From contig JALQBC010000055.1 of the NCBI GenBank assembly GCA_023375675.1, forward strand, positions 62,001-126,000: a DNA stretch of 64,000 bases, read 5' to 3'. Under the pieces are notes generated by a model. It saw nothing but the letters and a program-made list of their open reading frames with translations, made no database searches and had not been told where the DNA came from. The first letter of the stretch is position 1. Every line of letters begins with the position of its first letter. Origin of the DNA: Cytospora piceicola (Eukaryota; Ascomycota; Sordariomycetes; Diaporthales; Cytosporaceae). The translations under genes were made by a program, and so were the position numbers. This document shows positions 36,922 through 47,159 of this stretch, one piece after another.

Positions 36922-37812
36922 AGGCCATGTTGGGCTGTGGCATGAGGTTCCCGTTTTCACCTCACCAAAGAGAGACTAACTATAAGAAGTCGGCAAGGTG
37001 CCATTTCTAAGGGAGATATAGTTTCTGTGTTGGACATTGTGTTGTGCAGTTATTTTGTGGGGTATCCGCTGCAGGTTGACCTCTTGGTTACATTTTGTAA
37101 CGTGGGAAGCTGTGCCCCAAATCTTGGTGGATGCAAGCTGGCAAGTGTTTTGTTTCACAACTCATATCCCACTTGTCTTTTTCTTTCACTGTCGGTCATT
37201 CCAATTCCAATATCAATCTAAGCAAACAGTGACGGCGGTCTTCTTGTATGCAGGACCTATTGTTACCGGCAATTAGATAGTCCGAAACTGTTTGGATTAT
37301 AGTGAACGCCCGGGCGGTTTAGCCTTGTTCTCAGTCCTGGTTTGTCTTTCTAAGTTGCTTACTCTCTGGAATTAAGTCTGAATCTAGAGCAAAAACTATC
37401 TTTTAAATAGTCTGATAATTATCTATACAGCTATAAAGGTTACTATATTAAATAGTGAAGTTTAAAAGTTCGAAACCTCAGTGTAAGCCTAGAGGGTTCA
37501 AGTTCACCTCGGCACCTTACCGATTAAAGAATCTAATAGTTTAAGGGTTAGACTTTAGGTTTTAAACTTTCTGTAAAATTCCTTATGATTCTAGACTTAA
37601 CTAAACCACCTCCTTATAACTTTTGTTAATTATATAGTTATTATAGTTAGAAAATACCAATCACCCTAACCCTCCCTTAAGAGCTGCTCTGTAACACAAT
37701 GGTTTAGGATTCGCTATAATCTTACAGGAAGTCTACAAAATGCGTTGTTGCTGTAATCTCCACCAGACAGCCTCGTTATAGTTTCTTTGAAATATGCAGT
37801 AATCATCCAATA
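36922..37812. other. Transporter 3' flank grading into AT-rich DNA
   Basis: After the transporter stop there are about 400 bp of ordinary sequence, then AT-rich DNA from about 37370. No gene is seen. A B-box-like GGTTCAAGTTC occurs near 37497, without a complete tRNA fold around it. Confidence 0.5.
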
Positions 37813-38360
37813 GCCCGGCTGGCGCAATGGTCGCGCGTTCGCCTCCTATTAAGGAGGTTTAATAAAGCGAAAGGTTGTGGGTTCGAGTCCCACGTCGGGT
37901 TTTTTTTGCATTTTTACTTCTTAACTACCCTTCTGCTCTAGTCTAAGAATTCACAAGTAATGAACTTGCCTTAATCTTATCTTTTAGTTAGCTGTATCGA
38001 TTATATAAGTAAGGTGGTATACTAAGCTTAACTTATTACTTAAAGCTAAGTAATAGTAGGTAAGCTTTAAGTTTATTTTATATTCTTCTCTATTAATACT
38101 TTTAGTTATATATAACTACGAAACAACCTTAATTTAGTTTTATAATAGTATAACTTACTTATATAAAAACAATAGGCTGTGTGAAATGCTTAATATGTTC
38201 TTTATTATCAGTTAAGTAGTAAGTATTAAGATAATAAGTTTTATATAAGTAGGTAATTCCTATAATCTATCTGCTTAGTATTATTAGATTCAGCTGTAGT
38301 ATAGTTGATCCCTATATGCTGCACTGGAATTCTTCTTAGAATAAGTGCTTAATATATTTT
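37370..38360. repeat. AT-rich island, probably RIP-decayed repeat
   Basis: About 1 kb of strongly A/T-rich sequence, dense in TA steps, surrounds the tRNA gene, in contrast to the flanking genes. Base content returns to normal from about 38360 (GGCGTCTGCGCAGC). No reading frame survives. It looks like a degraded mobile element next to a tRNA gene; RIP is the usual cause in these fungi. The edges are approximate. Confidence 0.55.
37813..37901 (+). tRNA. tRNA-Arg (anticodon CCU) with 17-nt intron
   Basis: The cloverleaf folds fully. The acceptor GCCCGGC pairs with GTCGGGT (two G-U pairs, including 1-72). The D-stem is GCGC/GCGC around AATGGTC, the anticodon stem is TTCGC/GCGAA, and the T-stem is GTGGG/CCCAC around TTCGAGT. 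The anticodon loop starts CT-CCT-A, so the anticodon is CCU and reads AGG. The intron TTAAGGAGGTTTAATAA sits after position 37, the normal eukaryotic site, and its AGGAGG can pair with the anticodon region, as tRNA introns usually do. The discriminator is T at 37901. A run of T directly after the acceptor (to about 37907) is the Pol III terminator; the D- and T-arms supply the A and B boxes. Confidence 0.93.
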
Positions 38361-38960
38361 AAATCCGGAGTATCTTAAAGCGACTACGGCGTCTGCGCAG
38401 CTAGCCGTCTGGATTAGTAGGATATGTTGGAAGAAAGCAAGCTCCCGAAATCTGTAGATAGCACAGAACCACAGAGAGATGAGCTCTTTAGTAATGACCC
38501 ATATGAACGGACTACAAAGCTCCTCCTGGCGGCGTTACGAAGAAATCCACATGCATGCCCTTCCGCTGAGAACCCCGAGGTGGGTACTTAAGCAATGTAT
38601 CAGATACCTAATGTGTAAAAGTCTTAGCAGAGAGTGAAGAAGGACTTCACATGGTCTCTGGTGCTACATATATTCGTCTGCTTATGAGAAACATCGACCG
38701 GCACAGCTTTGAGCCGAGATTCATGTCTAAACAGGGATACGGGTAGAACACAGCATAATCATGAGCTCCTGGCTACGACGTGATACGTCGAAACACCACG
38801 GAAGCCAGGGTTGTACAACTGGTCTGTATTCATTCAGTCATTAACCCACTGACTGCAGTGACAACAGTGACTACATGTAAAGTGTACTGAGTTCTGGTCA
38901 GAACTCTGCCCAGCCATAGTCACTAATTTTACCGCACATGTACGAAGTACGTACTATTAA
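37902..38960. other. AT-rich tail then intergenic sequence
   Basis: The tRNA terminator comes first, then AT-rich decayed DNA to about 38360, then about 600 bp of ordinary sequence that forms the 3' flank of the MYND gene. No gene is seen. Confidence 0.5.
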
Positions 38961-41900
38961 TCACATGCCGTACTCCTCCCCCTCCGCCTCTTCGCACTCC
39001 ATTCGGTGCTTTTTCCAATCCTTCTTCTGGCAGTCAGTCGAGCAGTACCGAGCCTTCAGACACCGCATGCATTTCTTCAGCAATCCACCACCCTTCGCTT
39101 CCAACGATGCACAGTTCCGGCAGCTGGGGGCCTGATCGCCCAGCACAGTCACATTCCTAATCGACCCCGACAGGGCTTTAGCCATCTCAGGATCGACGAC
39201 CTCCTCGACGAACGGCACCGCGTACGTCGGGCTGATGGCTAGACGCGTGGCAAACTTTGCGGCCGTGTCCCACCCTGGGAGGTTTATGAAGTCCCCTGGT
39301 AGCATTCCTGTGCCGCAACTGCAGATCACCTGCATGGCCGGCTCGGTGCTCAGCGGAATGGTCGCGTCGGGCTGGGCGTACTCGCACTCCGGAGAGTGGG
39401 TCCAGGTCCTGCACCGCTCGACCAATGCCGGTAAGACCTTCTTCCACAGCACCAGCTCCTCGTCGTTGACCGTGATGGTGCAGCACTCGAGCGTCCGGAG
39501 CATGAGTAGGAACGAGTCGAGCTTGCCGCCCGTGATTGTTTCCACCGTGAACGGGATTACTGCACCATCGAGCGCAACAGTCGCGTTGGCGCCGTCCAGA
39601 CGTAGGGATGATATAAAGATGAGCATGTGTATCCCGCCTCGTTCGGGGTGGTTTATGGCGAACAGGCCGGTCTGCCCGCCCTGGAGTCCTGACGCAAGCA
39701 TGAAAATGGTGAACAAGGACTCCTTGAAATTCATCCGTGCCGACGCGGCCAGACCAGACGTGTCAGCCTCTTCGCGAAGCTTACGCTCACGTACAGAGAA
39801 TGTCAACGATGCCAGTGTCGTCAAGAAGCTCAGGCGCTTCTTGTCAGAGACGTCGATGATTGGCAAGGTGTCGAGGTTCAAATGTGGTATGTTGAGCGTG
39901 GCCGGAATTGATGGCGCATCGCTGGAAGTTGGCCTAGCCTTGGCGAGAGTGGTAGGGAAGATGAACTCGTCCAGAGTCGGAGAAGTAGCCGGATCGGCGA
40001 GAGGCGCGATGACCTCGACGTACGATGACTTTCGGGCGATCCGTGTCTTACTTCCATCCTTAGTCACAGGAACCGGGAAATGCAACGAGTAAACAGCCTC
40101 TCGCTCTCCAAGTACAAGTTCGAAAACAAAAGGAGAAACTTGGATAGCGTCCACGGAGGTTTTATCAGCCAACAAGGCCTTGCCCTCGGCAGACAAGACA
40201 TCCAGATGACCAGTGATCGATGTGATGGTGCCCGTTGAGTCGACATTAGCCGTGAAGAAGGAGCTGTGATTCGCCGTCGGCGATTTATGTATGGCAGTCG
40301 GCTTCAGACTATTGTACACAGGAGATCCATCCTGGCCCGGCAAATGCCTAGAGAAGTAAACGTGGGCCCCGTCTTCTAAGTCAGTCTCGAAGATGGCCAT
40401 AGGCTGGCCGAGGTTCAGCTTCCTTTGAAAGACTGTGATGTTTTGGGAGGTGTTTTGCAGGCATAGAGAGACCTTCGTGTGTTTGGGATCCACTTGGAGG
40501 GCAGCCGTTGGTACGCGGAAAGACGCAATCATGTGACAGTTTCCAGACCAATAGGCCCTGTCCTCCGCAACGGCCACGGAGAAGTCCTCGCTTCCTTCAG
40601 TGCCAGTAGTCGAAACGGTTCCAAATGTCACTTGGACGTCGCCAAAGGTATTGTGCCACATTGGCATGCCTCCCTGGAGACCTCTCAGATTTCCCTCAAC
40701 CGTGAAACCCACATGATCCTGGAGCGCCAGCTTGGCGATCTTCTTCCATCGGGCAGGCGGAATGCTGATGGTAACGACTATAGCTTCGGGAATTTGAGAC
40801 CACGCCGAAAAGAGCGGGGCATTGGGACCACGCCTGATTTCTGTCTCCAGCCAAGGCTCAGTGTAGACCCCTTGGGTAGACAATTCGAGTGAGAGTGACT
40901 GCGCAAAGTTTGATCCAAACATGCGTGTCGAGTCCTCGTTGATCTTCTCGAGGAGGTTCCGACAGGATGCATCAACGGGAACATCCACCGTCTGTAGGAG
41001 CTTCTTTATAAATGACACAAGGCTTCCTCGATGGTACTTAGGATAGGCTTGCTTCAGCAACCTTTCTACCTGCTTTTCTTTAGAAAGACTCAAAAGAGAC
41101 ATGAGGTCCTCGTTTGCAAACATGGCTTGGTAAACTTTGTGGACCACAGTCGCAAAAGCGTCCTCGTTGAGCCGGAGTTGTACTTGGTCTGACTGTCCGC
41201 TCAGTTGTCCATTGGACTTCCAAGCGAAGCGACATTGGATTCCTGGTTTCTGGGACGCTGTCTGGGTGGAAGCCACAGCGAGCATATACTCGTCGACGCT
41301 TGAGAATGCCGTTGCGTTTGTCCAGTATTCGATAGGGCTGATCCCAAGCAGGGTGGAAACTGTTGTGGTTGGTCCACATAGAAGCTCTCCGAACTTCTTC
41401 CTCTCACCCTCCGTGCCTTTCTCCATTGTCTCGGTATACAACGTAGCCCAAGGAGTAGCCTTCAACAAAGGGCTTGCCGAGACCAAAATATTCAGTGCTC
41501 CAAGATAGTCTGACAGATTAGAGGTGTCTACAATGTCGAACCGCTTTGGGGCGTTTCCACCGGGAGCATAATCATGAGGGTCCAGATCGAGACTGTCCAT
41601 ACTCAGCTGACGGCGGTAGAAACTGCCCGAAGACTTCCCTGTAGCGATGCTGTACTGCAGTAGGTGACAGAATGAGAGACAGTCTGCTGCCACGAAACGT
41701 AAGACAATATTCCTTGATGCAATGTCGTAGAAAGCCGCGGCCCATTCCCCAAACTGATGCTGAGCGGCATCGACAAGGCCGAATGAAGTAGAGTCCTCGC
41801 CGACGCTTGTGTTGATGCGTCGCAGCGGCGACATCTCCGCGAGATGAGCACACGCCGTCGCCAGATGGTAGCTCAGGATCGGATCCCCGCCATAGGCAAG

Positions 41901-42771
41901 AACGGTGTTTTCTGATAGTGAGGCGGCAAAGAGCGGGTTGGGAATGATGGTGCCCTCGGACACTGTTCCAGTCGTACCCTTGTCCCACCACGAATCCAAA
42001 GCAGTTCTCAGTTCTGTGCCTGCCATGGTCTGAATTCCAAGAGGAGCGGCCGCCCTCGCTCCTCCGTATACCAGTCCTGGCCCCGGGTATCTGGCCTCTT
42101 TGTAAACATTGGAATGCTTCAGGGCGACCTCAAAATCTGCTTTGTACTGGGCGCTGTCCTTCTTCACAAGACCCTCGGCATACTTCGTCCACAAATCGCG
42201 GACTGAGGCGAGTGTCGAGCGATTCGTGAATTGAAACTTGGCGCCGTATTCGCTCGCACGCCATTCGACAGGCGATGTGGACGCGGATAGCAACCTGGTG
42301 ACATGTTGCTGCAAGGCCAGGGTACTCTCCTCGTCCAGAAACAGGTGGTAATAAACGTTCCATAGCACATGCGGCTGGATCGTCTTGCCATGGACACCTA
42401 GAAGGGTCAAGAAGAGCACATTGCGAGCTGAGAACAATTAGATGGTGGTTCCCCGAGGGTCATGGGCGTGTGTTGCACAATCCTACCAATAATTCCATCC
42501 TCAACATCACAACAGGTGATGTCCAATTTTCTGCTTGCTAACAGCGGGCGAATGGATTAGCTACCTGGTCACATGAGTAAAGTCGAGATTGGCGCATACG
42601 AAGATTCTTCTCTGCATATGCCGTGTACAAGATGTGTCTCACATCGCCACAACCGAGAAGCAGGATGTCGGCATCAACGCCTTGAGGCAGGCATCGTGTC
42701 AGGCTCACTGCGGGTGTGTTCCCCACTGCGTAGAACGGGAGGACAGGGTTGAGGAGCGACGGAGTCAGCAT
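38961..42771 (-). CDS. DUF4470-type N-terminus plus C-terminal MYND zinc finger protein
   Basis: Three exons (42771-42600, 42537-42487, 42427-38961) give 1229 residues. The N-terminus spans all three exons: MLTPSLLNPVLPFYAVGN, then ILLLGCGDVRHILYTAYAE, then LDITCCDVED, then IARNVLFLTLLG; this is the DUF4470 pattern of fungal MYND proteins. The long middle region has no catalytic motif I can name. The C-terminus is a MYND finger at about residues 1180-1222 (CRNC, CMRC, ARYCSTDCQ, DWKKHRMEC), with all zinc-binding Cys/His positions present. MYND fingers bind proline-rich partners, so a scaffold or regulator role is likely; the true function is unknown. The middle exon is only 51 nt and was placed by the conserved RKLDITCCD segment. 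Confidence 0.85.
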
Positions 42772-43258
42772 GGTGAAGAAAGATTCAAATGTAAAATGTA
42801 TGCCGCATAAGCATTGTTGTCGGAGTTGTGGTTTGGCGAAGTTGGGATAAGATGGTAGCAAACAGACTGGAGCTCCCAAGCCTGAAGCTCAACAACGATG
42901 CGGTCGTCGGGTGGGTGGGGCTTCAGGGTTGCAGGGGGGGTCAACCCTGATCCTGTCAATTTCTCAACTGCGGTCGAGGTGACCATCCACTTGCCCAGGT
43001 GTACTTCAGTGCCTTAGTAGGTACCTCAGTGTAGTGTCAATTGAAAGCAATTCTGTTCATTGGTCTACCAAACTGAACTCTAACTTCTCAGTAGGCCATT
43101 TCGAGAGTTGTCTTTCTACTGAATTTACAAAGTACGAACCGAGGTGCTGGCCTCTTGCGAAACCCGTGTACCTAGCTATTCTTGGGCACCCTTTGCACCC
43201 TTTGTGCCCTTTAATGTTTTGGCCCTTTGTGTCCACATGGGGGCAGGTATCCCTAGAA
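42772..43258. other. Intergenic, MYND promoter side
   Basis: 487 bp lie between the MYND gene start and the stop of the next minus-strand gene. It contains CCTTTG/CCCTTT repeats near 43190-43225. No gene is seen. Confidence 0.5.
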
Positions 43259-45721
43259 TCAGATGTATTTCCAGTGAAGGCTTTCCATGTTCACATCTCC
43301 CCAGACCTCTCCAATCGACTCCCGAACCAATCCCTGCAACTCTCTCAACTTGCACCGCGCCTGGTTTTTGTTTTCGTCAATCATCTTGAACAGAAGAAAG
43401 GCTGTCACATCGCCAAACTCAATCTGTTCGTCCTTGACGTACGTTTTCTCATCCAAATCGAATAACGCTACCTCAACAGACGAAGGCATGTTGATCGGTT
43501 CCGAGAACAGTTCCATTGACTTCTGGCCAACGGTCTGCAGCGTCCTAACCGCCAATTCGTAAACTTTGAAGAAGTTGATTCGTGCAACCTTGGAGCCCTC
43601 ATCAAACTCTTTCGACAGGGCCTCCTCGAGATGCGAGAACACCTTAGCCAGTGGCTCCGTACGCATGACCCGCTCTACCTGAAGGATCACACCGCTGGAC
43701 AGTCTCTTCTTTTTGTCAATACCCGCTAGGCAAGCCCAGAACTTGCCATCCAGAACCAATGATTGCTCATTCAGTTCGTGCCAGAAAGAAATGTTTGAGT
43801 GTGAGATGCGATCTTGTGGGCCATCCCCCACCCACTCAATTTTGTCCCAGTCCAGCTCACGACGTGCACTTCCCCCCTTCCGGCCGGAGTCCTTCGACAA
43901 CTTGCGATGCATCTTCCTAAATCGAAGGTAAAGGAGTTCAAAGTTCTTGGTTGGAAATTCCCCCATGAAAACCGACTCCAGAAAAATGTCACAGAGATTG
44001 TCCAGGACAGGGTTAGGCTTGTCATTACCGGTGACAAATTGGCAAACCTTGTAGAAGTACAGTACGGTGCCGAACATGCCGTTCTCATCCAGCAATGCCA
44101 AGCCGTTCTCCAGGGCGAAATCTAGCAGGTGACTGCTCTCCTCCCCAGCAATGAGAGGAGACTGATGAAGCAGATCGAATCGGGGAGTTGCCAGGACCTT
44201 CTGCGTGAGCCTCCGCAGCGCCCGGTTTCGTAAGTCCGTACGATGCCCAAACGTACGAGAATCCTCCGTGTTGATCGCCATGACATTCTCCACCGAGGCA
44301 AGGATCTCTTGGCTGAGCCTCAGAGTTTGAATTCGACAGTTGACTGTGCTTGGCTTCCCATCCTTCCTTATGAAGCTTCTGGCTGACTCCAGGATGATTT
44401 GCACATACCAGACAATGGACGTTTGCAAATATGCGCTGTGAGGGATGGGGGGACAGGTGTTGCATGAGCAGTCGGGTACGTCACATCCGCGATTGTGCTT
44501 TTCAACAATGTTGACAAAGTTAACAAATACCGTCGGCAGCACGCGTTGGTCCTTGGGGCCATTGAGATGAAGATTCCAAAGGGATTTGAAGATCGAGATG
44601 CAGCCTTCGTAGTCCAGCTTGCAGCATGCGGCTCCCATACTGCATACTCGTTCCTGGTCACTTCCCTCGGCTAGTGTTGAAAAGCAGGTCTGTATGGGCC
44701 TGCGTTCAACACTGCCGAGGAAGTCAGGCTTTTGCTTGCGTGAGATGAAGTCATCCAAAGCACAACCGAAGGTTACAAGGGACGTTCCATTGCGGAATTT
44801 GTAGCAAGTATCTGCACCGTGGTTACCCTGGTCGTCGTCTTGGGGTCTCATGCCCGTCGAGCGTGGGCAGCCACAAGACTTGATGTCTTGTTCGAGTCGT
44901 TCATAGATCAGATGCAAGACTTCGCCACACCTGCCGATCCCTTTCTTGGAGTTATTGAGTCTGTCCGTCGCCAGGAAGTGACGGGCCAAAGTAAGTGTGA
45001 GCGTGGCGGCGAGGACAATCGACATTTTGTTGTCTCTCACCTCTTCGAACCAGCGCTGCACCAGAGAGCATCCGATGTCAAGCTCTAGGAGCCATGACAT
45101 AGCCTCACACTTGTCGCGGAGAGGATCGCCTTCAATGATGTAGTCGGACACTTCATCATCCTTTGGACGCTGGAGAATGTTCTCCTTCGGACGCTGTGCT
45201 TGTGTGTCCAAGTTTCGGTCGGATGATTCCTCCTCCATAAGCTTAGCGAGTATGTTGTAAAGGTTGTCGGAATTTCGAGGGTCGTTTGTCGAGGTGAGGG
45301 GCTGCCTGTATTGCTGGTTGCTGTACACCTTGTCGTCTCCTGGAAACATAATGTGATATACTTGCGTGAGAGTGTCGTTGAAGGCTTTGTGGGCATCGGT
45401 AGAGGCAGACTGGGCCTTGCCTTGGACTGTTTCAACTTGGCGGAACCAAGCGGTAAGTTTGCTTCGATCTCGCAGTAGTCTCTTGAACGCGTTTTGGATA
45501 TGACTGGGGACCTCGACGTTTCTTGCAACCACGCGCTTCGCTGCATAACGAATATCGCTGAGGGTCAGCTTCAAGTCGAATTGATAGTGATCTTCCTTCT
45601 TCGACGCGTTGGTTCGCAACCAATCTAGAACCTCATTGGTATCGCGCTTTGAGTACATGTAGGATTCATAGCGGTCAGTCGGCAATAGGACTGGCGCACT
45701 GCCGTCATTTTGTGAAGCCAT
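43259..45721 (-). CDS. DUF6604-like large fungal protein, single exon
   Basis: This is an uninterrupted 820-residue reading frame. The N-terminus (LPTDRYESYMYSKRDTNEVLDWLRTNAS) matches the opening of DUF6604 proteins, where a short helical module starts many large fungal proteins of unknown function. The rest is mostly helical, with Cys-rich spots (CDVPDCSCNTCPP near residue 420; CCKLDYEGC) and no TM segment or signal peptide. The last ~60 residues contain YVKDEQIEFGDVTAFLLFKM. I cannot name a function. It lies 487 bp upstream of the MYND gene on the same strand, with no sign of fusion or shared transcript. Confidence 0.8.
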   Translation of the reverse strand: MASQNDGSAPVLLPTDRYESYMYSKRDTNEVLDWLRTNASKKEDHYQFDLKLTLSDIRYAAKRVVARNVEVPSHIQNAFKRLLRDRSKLTAWFRQVETVQGKAQSASTDAHKAFNDTLTQVYHIMFPGDDKVYSNQQYRQPLTSTNDPRNSDNLYNILAKLMEEESSDRNLDTQAQRPKENILQRPKDDEVSDYIIEGDPLRDKCEAMSWLLELDIGCSLVQRWFEEVRDNKMSIVLAATLTLTLARHFLATDRLNNSKKGIGRCGEVLHLIYERLEQDIKSCGCPRSTGMRPQDDDQGNHGADTCYKFRNGTSLVTFGCALDDFISRKQKPDFLGSVERRPIQTCFSTLAEGSDQERVCSMGAACCKLDYEGCISIFKSLWNLHLNGPKDQRVLPTVFVNFVNIVEKHNRGCDVPDCSCNTCPPIPHSAYLQTSIVWYVQIILESARSFIRKDGKPSTVNCRIQTLRLSQEILASVENVMAINTEDSRTFGHRTDLRNRALRRLTQKVLATPRFDLLHQSPLIAGEESSHLLDFALENGLALLDENGMFGTVLYFYKVCQFVTGNDKPNPVLDNLCDIFLESVFMGEFPTKNFELLYLRFRKMHRKLSKDSGRKGGSARRELDWDKIEWVGDGPQDRISHSNISFWHELNEQSLVLDGKFWACLAGIDKKKRLSSGVILQVERVMRTEPLAKVFSHLEEALSKEFDEGSKVARINFFKVYELAVRTLQTVGQKSMELFSEPINMPSSVEVALFDLDEKTYVKDEQIEFGDVTAFLLFKMIDENKNQARCKLRELQGLVRESIGEVWGDVNMESLHWKYI

Positions 45722-46034
45722 TGTAGGTACTTTGCAGTGATCGATTGCTGTTTGATTGTATTCGACGAAGGATGGTCTGGTGAAAGCGAAGTAGCAGTAG
45801 GAATCTAGACTGTACGTCGTTTGTTGGCGTCGACTAAATAAGGAGGTGGGGAAACCGGGCTGCTTCTGAACCTGCTCGTCGTGGAAGAGATATAAGTAAC
45901 CTCGATAAAATCATAGATATTAGCTGCCCCAGGGTGGGCTTAGTCCCAACGTAGGTACCTCACCTACCCACCTACTAAGTAGGCACTCAGTAGGTACCAG
46001 TTGACTCTTGAGGCATGTGACGGACACCTACCTA

Positions 46035-46060
46035 GACACCTAGCTAAGTAGCTAGGTGTC
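46035..46060. repeat. Perfect 11-bp hairpin in ACCTAGGT-rich cluster
   Basis: GACACCTAGCT, then AAGT, then AGCTAGGTGTC: an exact 11-bp stem with a 4-nt loop. It lies within about 120 bp of repeated CCTACC, TAGGTACC and CTAAGTAG elements. The same core (ACCTAGGT) recurs at other intergenic places in the window, such as near 18731, 22005, 46671 and 57572. Confidence 0.75.
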
Positions 46061-46938
46061 AACCATGCTGTATATGAGGCTGATCACCTATAGGTAACTA
46101 CCGAGTGTTGTACAAATCCTACTTTCTGAGAATTGGCAACAGGGAGGCATGGTAGTCAACTGGTATGTAGTTGCATACATGAAGGATCAATTCAAGCATA
46201 AAAAAGGAAAGCTAAAGAGAGGTTGAATCAGTGATATAAAGCGAAATAATTGAAACAAGTATCTAGATGCTGTCGAGAGTTTAGCTAAAGCGAATTGGTT
46301 TGGAATGATAGGTCCTAGCAACATCGAAAGCCATTTGCAACATACTTGAGTAGTAAACAGAGAAATGAAGCACTGTGATAAGCATGGGTCGAACCTCCTA
46401 TGCTACCATTGAACCAGTTCTTGCACTTTATCTCCAGGAAAGACTGCCAAATAGTGCAAAGGTAACCTCCTACTAAGCTATATAAGTGAATCTTTTAGAC
46501 ATAGTTGTAGAACCCTTGCAAAATGCTAAAGATATTAGTTCCTGCCTGGCGACTTATGTATGTGATGATAGCTATTGTTAGGTATACATTTTTCTTTTTG
46601 TACATGCAGCTTCTATATCTGAAATTGGAATAATACCCCGCAATGTAATATTTCAAGGAAGAGGGGCTGTACCTAGGTTCCAGATTTCAACTTGTATAGT
46701 TATCGTCGTATGACAGAGCAAAAGATAGGCGGCAGGTCGTGGGTTACCTGGTACAATATACAGTATGCTACCATAGGTCTGTAATTTGAATCAGGGCTTC
46801 CTGGCAGTGCAGACAGTAATATGAAAGGTCAATGTTTGCTTCTCGACTGCGGGATTCATTCTGGCATCACCCACCCTTCCCCCCTCACTGGAGACCTTTA
46901 TGCCTCCAAACCCTGAGTTGAACCCTGATCCATCTCGT

Positions 46939-46952
46939 ATACCCTAGGGTAT
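46939..46952. repeat. CCCTAGGG-centred palindrome
   Basis: ATACCCTAGGGTAT is a perfect 14-bp palindrome about 210 bp upstream of the ADP-ribosylglycohydrolase start, a plausible promoter position. Confidence 0.6.
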
Positions 46953-47159
46953 ATGCAACCAATTGATGGTAGTTAGTCTGACCTCAACCCCCTCATCGCT
47001 GATGGTATGTGACTGGCCCGGATCACCGCCTCTACCTACATACCTCGGTATTCTATAACTGGCTGCAACATACTTTCGACCAAATCCATACCTAGAGTTA
47101 CCACCACATATCCCAGCTATCTGTCTTCAAAAGCTAGTAACTTTCTTACATCTGAGCCG

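Larger units (their letters stand above)
45722..47159. other. Intergenic, divergent promoters and CCTAGGT-type palindromes
   Basis: 1.4 kb lies between the divergent DUF6604-like and ADP-ribosylglycohydrolase genes. It holds a dense cluster of ACCTAGGT/CTACCTA elements at about 45950-46075, including a perfect hairpin; a tRNA-like fragment near 46381-46430; and a CCCTAGGG palindrome at 46939-46952. No protein gene is seen. Confidence 0.55.

Noticed and set aside
37490..37520. Possible second tRNA gene (B-box-like GGTTCAAGTTC)
   Set aside because: No acceptor or anticodon stems can be paired around it; only a B-box resemblance remains.
37686..37730. A-box-like AACACAATGGTTTAGGATTCGC
   Set aside because: It resembles a D-arm but has no matching T-arm within normal distance, so no cloverleaf forms.
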